A DNA stretch of 64,000 nucleotides from Chamaelirium japonicum. Lineage: Eukaryota; Streptophyta; Magnoliopsida; Liliales; Melanthiaceae. A model generated the notes under the pieces. The model saw nothing but the letters and a program-made list of their open reading frames with translations. It made no database searches and had not been told where the DNA came from. Below are positions 1-11,499 of the stretch, one piece after another; the stretch's first letter is position 1, and the number at the start of each line of letters is the position of its first letter. The position numbers were made by a program, and so were the translations under genes. Where the stretch lies: NCBI GenBank assembly GCA_947650365.1, contig OX393551.1, positions 6,482,501-6,546,500 of the forward strand. The letters run 5' to 3'.

Positions 1-890
1 TAAATGGTAAGGAGATGGTGTGGGCGAGAAACTCCTGGCGAACATAATGACAGTCAACCTCGATATGTTTGATCCGATCGTGGAAGATCGGGTTGCTAGC
101 AATCTAGATAGCACTCCAGTGGTCACAGAAGAGAGGTGTGGAGCTGGATATCATAACTCCCAGGTCGAGAAGAAGGCGCCAAAGCCAGACAATCTTTGTT
201 GTGGTGGAAGCCATAGCCCATTATTCGGTTTTGGTGTTGGAGCGAGCAATGAACTTATGTTTCTTATTGCGCCAAGAAATGAGGGAGTCGCCAAAAACAC
301 ACAGTAGCCGGTGGTAGAGCGACGAGTAGCAATATCTCTCGCTTAGTCTGCATCAGAGTAGGCTCGTAGCATTAGGGTAGAGGTGGACGATAGAAGTAGT
401 GAACGAGTGATAGTGTCCCGGAGTCGATCCTAAGTACTGCTGTATAGTGAACAAAACGAGGAGTCTGAACAAACTAACTGACAATGCCTACAGTATGAAC
501 AATGCCTGGTCTAGTCATTGTGAGATAAACTAGCATCCCAACCAATCTCTGGTATCTGGAGACTTCTTGGAGAGAATCACAATCTGTAGGTAGGAGCTTC
601 AGGTTGAGCTTCATGGGTGTGTCAGCAATGTGAGAGTAAGTGAGAGCAGCATTGGCAAGGATATCGAAGATATACTTATGCTATGAGATTAACAAATCAC
701 GAGTTGAACGAGCAATCTCAAGTCCAAAAAAGTACCAAAGAGGGCCCATATCCTTTATCTCGAACTGACTCTGGAGGTGACGTTGGAGTGAAGCGATGTT
801 GACACTGTCGTCCCCGGTGACGATCATATCATCCAAATACAAGAGCAGAATAGCAAGACCCTGACTGGACTAGCGAGTGAGGGTATCTAA
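1..890 (-). pseudogene. Ty1/copia reverse transcriptase/RNase H relic
   Basis: This stretch is a diverged copy of the RT-end/RNase H region of the copia element at about 52066-52960, in the same orientation. The two share long stretches of near-identical bases, for example the block at 26-58 here and 52089-52121 there. The frames are broken by many stops and small indels, so it makes no protein. Similarity stops near 890, after the equivalent of the YVDD region, and the left side runs off the window. It is a dead fragment of the family found at 51.8-64 kb. Confidence 0.85.
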
Positions 891-2620
891 CATGGTGCAA
901 TAGCACTTATATGTGCCGCTTTATGTAATACCGATATGTCCTCTATACAAAAAAAAAAAAAAGATTAGTAAAACTTGGCTAAAGCATGGTGCTAAGAAGA
1001 GGGTTATGTGTCCATACATACACGGTGACCTTGGGTTGCCATGAGTGTTGTGGAGCATATGGTGGCTATGGCGTCCTTTTGGCCATGGCATCTACGGCTA
1101 TCCAATGTGTATGGCGTGGGGGGAGTGTGAGCTGGCCGCAGTGATCCGGAGGTCGTATCACAAAGGTTGTCACGGTTGAGGTAGGTCGCTTGAGGTGAGT
1201 TCTCTTGGGAGTAAAACACTTGCACGGGTGCACTCTCGGTTGCAGTGTGGTTGGTGTCCGAAGTTGGTCTGTAGTCCTGGGACTCAAGGTGAAAATTTCC
1301 CACTACTGCCACCCATAGGAGTCTTGGTCGTGTCTTAGTCTTGATGATCCTCTCGGACCAGCTACTAAGCCACCACCCCCCACCCCCACCCCCCATCGGA
1401 CGGTCACCCAGTTAGTGCACACCGGTTTGATGAGGTCGCCTAGGTTGAGGGGTGATCATCCAGGTTGAGAGATCAAGCTCGCCAGAACAAACTCCAAGGG
1501 CGTGGTGCGGACTTGGTGGGTCTCACAATTTCACCCAGGGGTTGGGGCCCGACGGTCCTATTTGTCGTTGCACGTGTCTACTGTCGGTTAGTCCAAATAG
1601 ATAATGTACAATGAATATTTTATGCACCCACAATGGTTATTGTAGAAATCATATATGATCAAATGTATATTCAATACAAATTTATGGAAAAGATAAGAGT
1701 TTGGTTGGACCATACGTGCACAAAATCAAAACAGGGAGGTGCAACAGAGCCAAAAAGTAGACGGCCGGCCCAAGAAGAGTTGATACCCGAAAAGGACTAT
1801 ATCGTATTAATTTGGGACTAAGCAAGAGCACCGATTTATTATAATAGATCGACCTCTTGGAGCAAGACATGCATACACAGTTGGAGGTGCAGTCATTAAT
1901 CCGACAAACAACTTGATCAAAAAATTATATTTGTAGCAAATTAGGTTTGAACGTTAAGGGGATGAGACTGATTTTGCTCTCGTCCTTCAAGGTGGGTGAA
2001 CATTACCCACTCATCTGAATCGTTGGATGTGTCCGTAAAAGATGGGATGAGTGCCATGCATGAGTCTTTGGTTTTTGTCGAAGTGCATCCAATGGCTCAG
2101 AGGGAGAGGTTTTGTTGATTCCTTTTAAACAGAATGGCATCAAATCATAGTATGTTTATCTGTCGATTGGATCAAAGTGCAATTCATCGATCGGGGTTGG
2201 GTGCAACAGTTGACAGTGGTCAACACAACAATCTGCTTAAGGAAATTGGTAAAATCAATAGGGACAAATCGTATTTTCCTTTTCTAAGGAGAAAGAGGTT
2301 TCAAAGAGAAAAGTGAGTGCGAGCAGCTTCAAAGAAAGAGGACAGCGTTCCGTCTCTTGAGGTTACCACGTGGCTTCTAGAGAGAGATGAGAGAAACGTA
2401 ATTTTCTCATATAAGATACGTTAGGACCCCGGCTTATATTATAGTACAAATACTAATATGACTTAAAATTAAGGTATGACCCTCAACGGGCCCACTCGAT
2501 TGAAGGTCTAAGGGTTGGGGGGCAGCTGAGCTACTCTCTCTCTCTATCTCTCTCTCTCTTTCTCTCCTATAATCTGGGTAAACCCATTACCCCACTTCAC
2601 TAAAGCACCTACAATTGCGT
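891..2620. other. Unassigned intergenic sequence upstream of the thioesterase
   Basis: I recognise no gene or mobile element here. There is an A-run at 949-962 and a G/C-rich patch at 1370-1395. Short open frames in both strands show no family resemblance. The last 300 bases are the likely promoter of the thioesterase and include a CT-rich run at 2535-2567. A P1BS-like octamer (G-N-ATAT-N-C) is at 1665-1672, but one such match is expected by chance at this length. Confidence 0.5.
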
Positions 2621-2626
2621 GTGGTC

Positions 2627-2633
2627 TATATAG
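2627..2633 (+). promoter_or_regulatory. Candidate TATA box of the FATB-like gene
   Basis: TATATAG sits in a GC-richer setting about 50 bases upstream of the first thioesterase-frame sequence and about 300 bases upstream of the ATG at 2936. Its position suits a transcription start near 2660. This rests on motif and position only. Confidence 0.4.
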
Positions 2634-2681
2634 GGAGTCCCCCCATTCCTCCCCACCAACAATACAAGTGGTTGAGCACCA

Positions 2682-2939
2682 TTGCTCTCCTCCCTCTCTT
2701 CTAAACCCCTTCAGACACGCCAATGTATCTTATTCCCCTCTCCTTCTCTTACTCCCCTCTCTTCTTCATCATTGAAAGGCCTTCAATGTTTAAAGCATGG
2801 CAAATGCCTCATGCTTTTCGTTCCCTATAATCCAGTTGTTGCACCCACTCACCTCTCTCCCTCCATCTCACTACAAAACCATCATGGACTCCTACATGAT
2901 CTCCCTTCCAAACCAATGATACAAAGCCGGGGACGATGA
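2682..2939 (+). pseudogene. Possible plastid transit-peptide part of FATB-like exon 1, out of frame
   Basis: An open frame from 2676 to the stop at 2937-2939 encodes a Ser/Thr/Pro/Leu-rich, acid-poor stretch starting LLSSLSSKPLQTRQ, which looks like a chloroplast transit peptide. It has no ATG at its start: the bases at 2679-2685 read CCATTGC, one base away from a normal ATG context. The frame ends exactly where the downstream FATB frame opens (ATG at 2936), so a single-base loss near 2925-2935 would explain the break. Read as it stands, only the shorter protein starting at 2936 is possible. This may be a real lesion, an assembly error, or untranslated leader. Confidence 0.4.
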
Positions 2940-5900
2940 CGGTGATCGCGAGGCCCAGCGCTGGCTTCTGCCGCCAACGAACAGATGCTGGGAGGGTCGC
3001 CGGAGCCCCGAAGGTTGGTGGTGGGGTGGAGTGGGGGAGGAGGAGGAAGATGAGGGGTTTGTGTGTGAAGGGTGGTGGGAATCACCATGCTAGTGTGGAG
3101 AGGATAAATGGAAGGAAGGTGAATGGGAGTGAAGAGGCCCCACTCTATGTCTGGAGGGGTGTGGGTGAGAGTGGTGGGGGTGGGGAAGTGGGTGTGGGTG
3201 CCTTCAAGATTGGGGGGTTTGTGGAGGGGAGGTTTGTTTACAGGCAGAGCTTTGTGATCAGGTCTTATGAGATTGGGCCTGATAAGACTGCCACCATGGA
3301 AACCCTCATGAATCTCCTCCAGGTAAATATCATTATATATACTTTATATCAGTCACTAATTTGAACTCTCATCTTCCATAACTTTCCAAATAAGTTAATT
3401 GGAGTCATCCCTTAATTCTTCTGCCATTGGATGTTAGTCAATAATAAAATATCGAGATATTTTGCGATATATACAAGTGCGTGTGCGTACGCACACACCC
3501 CGAAACAAAAAATGCATTTCAAAATTTTCTATTTTTTTTTGGTCATGCAAGTCCTGTGAAAATCGAGATATTTCGTAAAATATTAGATAACGTATCTCGT
3601 TTTTTCAGTATCCCGATATAGGGTTGGAATTCGAAATTTGAATATCATTGGTTGTAGTTTTGATTCAGAATAGTTGTGAAATTCTTATGTTTCTATGATT
3701 GAATAATATTTTTATTGAAATTTTTTGTTTGGGTTTAGAATAAAATGAATTGCATTCAATGAGAGGAGAAATGGCCCAAAACATATAAGAGTGGTGTGAG
3801 TCCACTATAAATAGGTAAAAAATATAAGCCTATCCTATTCTATGTATACAAAGGTATATAAGTATATCTAACAAATTTTATGTGGTGGATCGATATCATG
3901 TATAATTGGACATTGCATTCAATACAAAATAACAATTTCATGTACATCTCACAAAAAGAGAAGTTGATCCCTCCTATCATGTTAAGAAGAAAGATAATTT
4001 CAATATTAGAAAGCTCATTTTTTTTCAATAAATTATATGGAACATCATTAAACTATTACCCATCTTCCCGTTATCCTGCTGAAAACTGAAAAATCTAATG
4101 GAATACCTCCTGAACTATATACGGTGTAAATTAACCATTGACGAAAAACATGACCATTTACTAATATTCGACCATAAGATCGACCATTTAGTATTTTCTG
4201 GATATATATATCGCACTCATATGGAGAGGGGGATAATTTAAGATATTTCAAATTACATGGAGTACGTGATTTGTTCGGTGTTTAGTTCAGAAAGGTAATG
4301 CAAAAATAGGTGATAGTTCAAAGGGGTTTCATGTAATTTACCTTTTTTTCATTTATCATATTAGAAGAAAGAACTAGATCAATCGTATAGTTTCAATTAT
4401 TTGTTTTTTTTTTTTATGATTTAACATATTTATACAATTCCACTTAATTGATGAACTTGGTTCTAGCTTGTTTTCGTTGATGACCTTGGGTTTTAGTCAA
4501 GATGAATTTGGTTATTTTGTTCAAAAGATCCACGTACAATTCGCTACAAACATGTTCAGATAGGCAAATATTAGGCCCATGACTATCGAGTCTATGTGCA
4601 TGTGGATCTGCCATCTGATGGGTTAACGGGTCTACAAGTCTGCAGGTTCATAGGTCTACATATCAGCAGACCCAACGTGGTTTTATTTTTAAAACAATTG
4701 GATTTTATCTCCCTTAGCTTATCATGTTGGAGCACTCGATCGGTTTCCAGTGGGTGCATGGTCTGTAGGAGTATTTAGCCTGCAATGATTGAATGATATG
4801 CAGAGAGACTCATCCTCCAGGAGCTCTGAACCCTCTAGTTCTTCTCTTTCTCTCAACTCTCTTCTCTGCCCAATTCGATGCCAACAAAAAGGGTTGGACG
4901 AGACGATAACACCCACATACCTTGGGGGATCGAGTTGAATGACCCTAGCATGCATCGGCGGAGGGGGACAACAGAGGCCGAGGATCCTGTATGCGAGGGA
5001 GAGGGCGAGGGAGGAGATGAGAAGCTTCAAACAGGATCTATTGGGTTGACATGATCGGGCTAGATTTGGGTCTGGTTTTCAAGGAGGATGCATTTAAAAG
5101 GTATAATTGTTTTCACTCGGATGCACAGTTGATTTCACACAATACTGTAATTAGATCTTTGGAAACAAAAATTTAGGGCTCAATTGTTGGTGAATGTAGA
5201 CAACAACTTCTAATCTATGTGTAGCCAATTCACCTATCCCCATGATGTTGTTTGACAATTTTGGAACTTTTAAGTGATAATTTGAGAGAAAAATGGGGAG
5301 GGATTAGTGGGACTCGTTTGCTAATTAGTTGGAGTGGTATTGTGAATGGCATGTAAAATGGGGTGGGTTTAGTGTTGTGAGATTAGTGGGTGCCGAAGAG
5401 CCTTAATACGTACGTTGGTAAATCTTGGCCAATCCAAGAACGATGAAGGTGTACAAGCCTACGAGGTGTAAGATTGATGGGGAGGGATCATTTGATGTAG
5501 GATATAAGAGCATGTACAACGGCCTCCTCAACCCAAAAGGACGGTTGCGGAGGAAATGAGTGACATGTCATATGTGACATGTCATCTTTGAGGAGGGGAG
5601 ATTGTAGAAGCACTCAAATTTTGCATTTCCATGATAATTACCACTTCTATCATTTGGACCGCACGATCGTCATCGTGCGGCTGTGATTTGAAAGGGTGAA
5701 GTGCACATGTGTGTGGGCATTTTGACGTACATTAAGGATTTCGGCTCATCAATGTTGAGGAGCCGGTTGAGGATTGGGGTGTGGCTCACCGTGTGACCCT
5801 CCATTGAGGAGTCTGCTGGAAGCCATTTTTCATCTATTCTCCTCAACGCCAGTGATGGGACCAGGCCAGTTGAGGAGGCCGTTGTTCATGTTCTAATTGC

Positions 5901-8299
5901 ATTGGTGGGAGATTGTCTGCCATGCTTGACTCTTTTTCGTCTCTCTTAGGGTGTGTTCCTTTCATTTCCCTTCACTTAAGGAAACAAAAATGATTTCCAC
6001 CTACTTATATGTCCATTGACTTCACTTCCTTTCCCTTGTTCTTCCGAGAGGAAAGAAATTATGTGAGGAAAGTTGTTTCACCTGTTCATTTTCACTACCT
6101 TTTCTTTTGAGAGTTAGGAAATTAAGTGAGTAATAGAGAGGAATGAAATTTGTTTTATCAGTTCATTTCCACCTGACTTAAGGAAATGTGGTTTCAGTCC
6201 AAATTAGAGAGGAAATGAAGTAGGCCGGCCCGTTGGGAGGAAATGAAGGCCAGAAGTGTTTCCACCTACTTAAAATAGAAAGAACTATGGAAATAGAAAT
6301 GAAGTAAGCAGGTGGATCCATTTCCACCCCCATTTCCGCCCAACAGAACGTACCCTTAAAGGAGATTCTTGATAGGAGATATTTGTTGGCTGACACTATT
6401 TTGTTAGATTGAAGCTTCTTTGAAGATTTGTTGATTGGTCTTCGCTTGGATTGGCTGCTCTTGTTGGTTACCCTTTGGTGATTTTGTTTCAATTTTAGCT
6501 TTCAAAAGAAAAGAAAAAAAAATAATTGTCTTTCTATTTATCACCCATCCTCATTGGAGTACACACTACTTCAGATACGCTAATGCGGATTGGTTTGCTA
6601 ACCAATTCAGTAATCAGTCGATCAATGGCTCTGCAATCTCTTAATGAGGACTAATGGAAGGTTTCTATGGTGGTGGGCAACAAGCGCAGGAGACGGCTCT
6701 GAACCATGTGCGGAGCTCCGGCCTCGCTAGTGATGGGTTTGGCGCGACGCACGAGATGAGCCTGAGGAAACTCATATGGGTCGTCACCCGTATCAACATC
6801 CAGGTCGACAAGTACAGCCGCTGGTATCGCTTGTCCCTCCTTTCATTCCTCTCTTTTCAGAAATAATGAGACCATCCGTTCCTCCAAGTCTCATCCTATG
6901 ATTTCAATGACAATTGAATATGCATAGGGGAGATGTGGTGGAGATTGATACCTGGGTTGCGGCGTCCGGGAAGAACGGAATGCGCAGAGACTGGATCGTC
7001 AGAGACCACAGCACCCAAAAGATAATAACAAGAGCTACAAGGTGTGATATGATCATAGTAACCAAGTTCAGATTCAGCACTAATTCGGTGGTGGGCCAAT
7101 TCCGTTCGGGTTGGACAAATTCGAGGGAAAATCGGGAAAATTCAGAAGTTTTTCAGTATTACTTAGAATTTTCAAGATATGTTTTGGGACTTTTTGAAGG
7201 TTTTAGGATTTTTCATGTACTTTTGAAGAAATATTCGTGAATTTTCGAGCTTATTCGGCAATGTCCTTGATTATTCGGAGAACTGGCAAATCGGAAGATT
7301 AATCGGTAGACCCTTGATGCGTGAATATTCGGAGTTTTTTCAAAAATTCGGAGAACTTTGTACTCTGTACATGATAAAGCTCTTCATCACTGGAGACTTA
7401 CCATCAAGCTACCCCTTAGCTGAATTGTTTCATTCCATTGGATTTCAGCAACTGGGTGATCATGAACAGAGAAACAAGGAGGCTATCTAAGATCCCTGAA
7501 CAGGTGAGGGAGGAGGTGAAGCCCTTCTACTTGGACAGGAAGGTAATTCCTGAGATCTGTGATGCTGCCATCAAAATCGACAAGCTCAACGATGACACGG
7601 CGGGGAACATCAGATCAGGTTTAGCAGTAAGTGCTGCGATAAATTTCTTGATTACCTCGTCGAAGGCCAACCTTCCAAATTATATAGTAGCACTACTAAC
7701 CAATTCTTTCATGTGATTCAGCCACGATGGAGCGACATGGACGTCAACCAGCACGTAAACAATGTGAAATACATCGGGTGGATCTTAGAGGTAAGCTTGC
7801 TACATTTGTTTGGCCTTTGGTAGTTGAAAAACTGTATTTCTAAATCCATTGTTTGGTTCTGGTGTAGTTGTAAAATGTATTCATAAATTTTGTAATTTGA
7901 CCCAATCAACCGTGAATACCAACCGTTGTAGTTGGTCATGTTTTCCGCCCGAATCGAGAAATTCTTGTCAATCGGCCTTATAGCCGACCCAATCTTCGAT
8001 TGGATGGGGCTTTGATGACGACGAAGATTGAGTGCAGCTAATGTTTTAACCTTCTGCAGAGCGTGCCAATGGATGTTTTGGAAGATTACCATCTCACGAG
8101 CATGACGCTGGAGTACCGACGTGAATGCCGGCAATCTCATCTGCTCGAGTCCCTCACGAGCATGAGAACACGGGAGGTCGAGGAGAATCCGAGTTCGGGC
8201 AAAGCGGATCTGAGGAGCACACACCTGCTTCGCTTGCAGGAGGATAAAGCAGAAGTAGTCCGGGCGAGGGCGGAATGGAGATCCAAAGAACACATATAA
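2936..8299 (+). CDS. FATB-like acyl-ACP thioesterase, six coding exons
   Basis: Plastid acyl-acyl carrier protein thioesterases release free fatty acids (mostly C16:0 for FATB types) from ACP for export. Coding exons are 2936-3322, 6690-6823, 6928-7041, 7449-7626, 7722-7790 and 8060-8299. All introns are GT-AG and the joined frame is open for 373 residues. Family blocks run in order: YRQSFVIRSYEIG (about residues 100-112), ETALNHV (130-136), ASGKNGMRRDW in exon 3, RRLSKIP in exon 4, then exon 5 with D278-V-N280-Q-H282 and exon 6 with Y-R-R-E316-C317. These include the proposed catalytic Asp/Asn/His/Glu set. Typical FATBs have a hydrophobic segment before the first hotdog domain; none is visible here. 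The wording GPDKTATMETLMNLLQ and the C-terminal region match the FATB-like branch I associate with FatM (from memory). The ATG at 2936 is the first in frame, but several upstream ATGs and an out-of-frame transit-like segment make the 5' end doubtful. Intron 1 is 3.4 kb and holds two MITEs. Confidence 0.85.
5508..5893. mobile_element. Tourist-like (PIF/Harbinger) MITE in thioesterase intron 1
   Basis: The 386-bp element has inverted ends: GAGCATGTACAACGGCCTCC on the left, and GAACATGAACAACGGCCTCC read inward from the right. It is flanked by TAA on both sides (5505-5507 and 5894-5896), the three-base target duplication typical of PIF/Harbinger. It has no coding capacity. Confidence 0.85.
5949..6355. 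mobile_element. Second Tourist-like MITE in thioesterase intron 1
   Basis: The 407-bp element has ends GGGTGTGTTCC (left) and GGGTACGTTC (read from the right) and is flanked by TTA at 5946-5948 and 6356-6358. The interior is rich in short repeats of the type TTTCCACCTNACTTAAG in both orientations. It is non-coding and differs in sequence from the neighbouring MITE. Confidence 0.8.
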
Positions 8300-8399
8300 C
8301 AAGCAATACAGATGTTTATGCTTCTGTATAACGGTTATATTTTGTGCCTTTCAGTTTTATTTGCCATTTATTCCTTATTCTTTTGCTTTTGAGATCTGA

Positions 8400-8960
8400 A
8401 ACTTGCACATTTTGGTGGTGCAATTTTTAGAACATACACTTATTTGGTTCCATTTTGTACTCAATCCTTTCTACAAGTTTTTGGTTAGGGTTTCTGTGCT
8501 CTCTCTCTCTCTCTCTCTCTCTTGGCCTCTCCGGACGCCATCGGCGGCGCCGGAGAGGCCGGGGGGTCTGATCGGAGTGCTTCTTAGGAGTAGATCTGGC
8601 CCCTTTTCCATTCCCCTGTAAATAGGGTATCCTCCATTGATCCGGCTGGTTTTGTTTTTGGAGTTCTGGCAGTGCGGCTCTCTCCAGGCTCGGATCGGTG
8701 ACGGCGGCTCGTGGCTCGTGGAATTCCGGCCGGTTCGGAGAGGGGTTTGTGGTTCGGGACCTGGCCAAAGTATGCTATGGTGTTCCCCGGCCCCTCCACT
8801 CCTTGATGATGGATTCAGATAGTTCGGGTCGACGGTGGCCGGTTTTGAGGCTGATCGAAGCGGTGTGGCCTTCTTCTTCACCGGCGGTGCTGATGGTGGT
8901 GGTGGATCTGGATGGTGATCCATTTTTTGGTTTTTTTTTGGTTTTATGCGTCTGTTTTGA
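8400..8960. other. Downstream region of the thioesterase, unassigned GC-rich sequence
   Basis: The first part is the probable 3' untranslated region of the thioesterase. A (CT)n run at 8500-8522 begins a GC-rich stretch resembling a leader or retroelement untranslated region. I recognise no protein in it. Confidence 0.3.
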
Positions 8961-11480
8961 GCGCTTGTTTGCTCTTGTCGGAGTAGCGGCTATGAGATCT
9001 TCACAAGCCGCATTCGCACCGTCCAGTTTAGACCGTAGTCCCTGGGCGAGGACAACCTCAGCTTCCCGCTCCTTCTCCTTCGCTTCCAACGAGGATTGGA
9101 GTCGGACGAGATCAGCTCAAAGATCGGCAGACTCCTGTTCGAGCTGTGCTGCTCTTGTCTGGAGAGCCCCGACCTCGGAATTTCTTTGTGTACGAGATCC
9201 TCTTAGGCCGAGCAACTCCCCCCGAAGTTACACCACCATCGCATTCCACTTCATCACCTCTTCAATGGCCATGCTTTCGTCCCAGCGGACGTGCCTCTTC
9301 TCCTTCTCCACCTCCTCTGTGAGAAAGGCAAGCTCGTGGACCAGTTAAGCAACTGAAGGGGACGCGTCGGACCCCGAGGCCTGTGTGGTGAGCTCGCGGA
9401 GATGGTGAAGCTCTTGAGTCTCTTGCCCCACCCTCTCGTCAACATGAATGAGGTCCACAAGACCCTACGAGGAGAGAAGCGGTTGGATACAAGTGACACA
9501 ATTCTGTAATGATGTTCGGGAGGTATATATACCTGAACGAGGTGGGAGATCGAACTCAGTAAAAAGGGGGCCCACGACGCAGATATATCTCTGTTGTAGT
9601 CCTCATGGAGAACGGACCCCCAATCCAGTACCAAAGACACCCGAGGGTCCGCGGGACGATCGTCCACCTAAATTGAACGTCGCCGAATGGGTCCCAGAAT
9701 GTCCGCCTCGACGCTTCGACGACCACAACTCCAGACCATCCGCCCCGGCTGTGTAAGAGATGAAGCACTTAGCATGATGGGGAGGATATTTGGAAGGCCG
9801 TTCAAAGGCTTACCCGTGGACTTGGGCTGATCTCCTGTTCCAAGGATGAAGCCCCTCGTCGAGGCTTCCTCCTCGACAGGAACCTCCATTTCTGTCTCTG
9901 TGCGCGCTGCCATGCTCGTAGCGCCGTAGGCAGTGCCTGTCCCATCCGGCCCTATCACCGGAACCAAAAGAGCAACCGATTCGGTCGCGCCTGGCCCTTC
10001 CAAGCAAGGTCCTTCCAAATGAAGAACCGAAGCAGAGGGGACTCCAAGTTTGGACCTTCTAAGCTCACTCGCTCGGGCAGCGTCTAAGGAGTGCCACCCG
10101 GCCACCGCGAGAACCGCCTGACTGCTCCTGCTGCAGGCGTGCCTTCTTGGAAAGGCGAGCCCGACGGAGAGCTGCGCCGAACTCTTCAACGGAGAGCGGC
10201 ACGCTACCCTTGGGGCTGCTGTTGGCGCCTACCTTGAACGCAAACTTGGGCGGCACCACCAAGTCTGAACTCTTCCCCCTGAGTCCCAGGGGCTCACCGA
10301 GAGAGGATTAATGGGATCTCTTCCCTTCCCGAACACCATGAGGGCCGCTCGACTGGATGTGACCGTCATCCAAGCGAGAGGAGGCTATTCCAGAAGAATC
10401 AATAGAAGGGCGACCCGATAGATCGGGTCGGATGGGTCCTTCCCCCAGACACATCAAGCTCTCGTTAGAGTCTGATCGTGTGGGGTTGGGAGCCACGGGG
10501 TCTCTTCGCGAGTCCGACCCATGGGTTTCACCCTCGCGGCCACCGTCGCTATGGCCCGAGGGATCGATTTGGGGATATCCTCCGTCGAAACCATCGCCAT
10601 CATCATCATCACCACCATCATCGCTGCCACCGCTGCAGCTCCCACTGTCATTTCTGTCACCGTCGGATGTCCCTCCCCCTCGGCTAGTCTCGCTGAGAAT
10701 GCCTTGAGACACTTCACCGGCTCGAGTTATGGGACCTTTCCGGACCAGCCGGGGTCTGAGTCAAAGATGGCCTCCCAGTGGACTGGCGTGTGCCTGTAGA
10801 GGATAGCGATTTGGGTATTGATATGCCTCCGCTCTTCCTACGCCGCATCCTCCTTGAGTGGCCGACAGCTGCGAGAGATATCGTCGGGCACGGTGCAGCT
10901 GAAGTTCGGCACCGGGAACCCACTTCACCAATCACCGGCCAGATGCGTGGGAGCAACCGTCCAGGTCGGGTCAGAGTTTGGAAGCCCGTCAAAGATCGGG
11001 GCTGCACCGCTACGATTGCTGAAGTACACCCCCATAACTCCGTGGGTCGGAGCCCTCTTTATGAGGAACTTGCTGAAGAACAAGTCAAAGTAACCGCCAC
11101 CCCCTGTGCGTGGAGGACATTGCAGCAATGAAGGATCCGCCAGGAGTTTCCACCCAATTGACAAGGTCAGAGGTGGAGGTAAGCTAGAAGTGACCCCGAG
11201 AAAGGCCTCAAGGGCATAGGCAGGCCGGCGCACAGCTGCCCACCAAATATGATGGTATGACCAGGTTCAACGGAGGTGGAGACGTCGGTTGGCCGCATGT
11301 CACACTGATTGTGGAAAGGGAACTCCCCCTTCAACACGAAGAGCTGCTCGTCCGGAGAAAGCATTGAGAGTTCTATACAACGAGCCATTGCCGTACAAAT
11401 ATGAGGTTCACAGAAGGGCGGGAGAAGACGAAGAAGAAAATACGGCGGCGAAGAATAGGCGTCCCGATCTCGCGCCAAGA
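8960..11480 (-). pseudogene. Decayed gypsy-type retroelement gag-like coding region
   Basis: Read on the minus strand from about 11480 to 8960, this GC-rich block gives successive pieces of one protein in shifting frames. First is a segment with GHTIIFGGQLCAGL and MPLRP, like the N-terminal domain of plant 'putative gypsy-type transposon' proteins. Then comes a Ser/Asp/Gly-rich acidic linker (about 10710-10310), a basic piece with EEFGAALRRARLSKKARLQ (about 10200), and an alpha-helical coiled-coil-like segment with EAKEKEREAEVVLAQGLRSK (about 9090-9030). Frameshifts and stops between pieces show it is dead. Family assignment is by pattern recognition only. I could not identify matching LTRs. 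Confidence 0.55.
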
Positions 11481-11499
11481 AGAGATATTTGAAGCACTG

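Noticed and set aside
1665..1672. P1BS-like phosphate-response site upstream of the thioesterase
   Set aside because: A six-base-defined motif is expected by chance at this distance, and no mycorrhiza-type companion motif was found in the proximal promoter.
2810..2833. Alternative in-frame start (ATG at 2811) for the thioesterase
   Set aside because: It belongs to the transit-like frame, which hits a stop at 2937-2939 and is out of phase with the FATB body.
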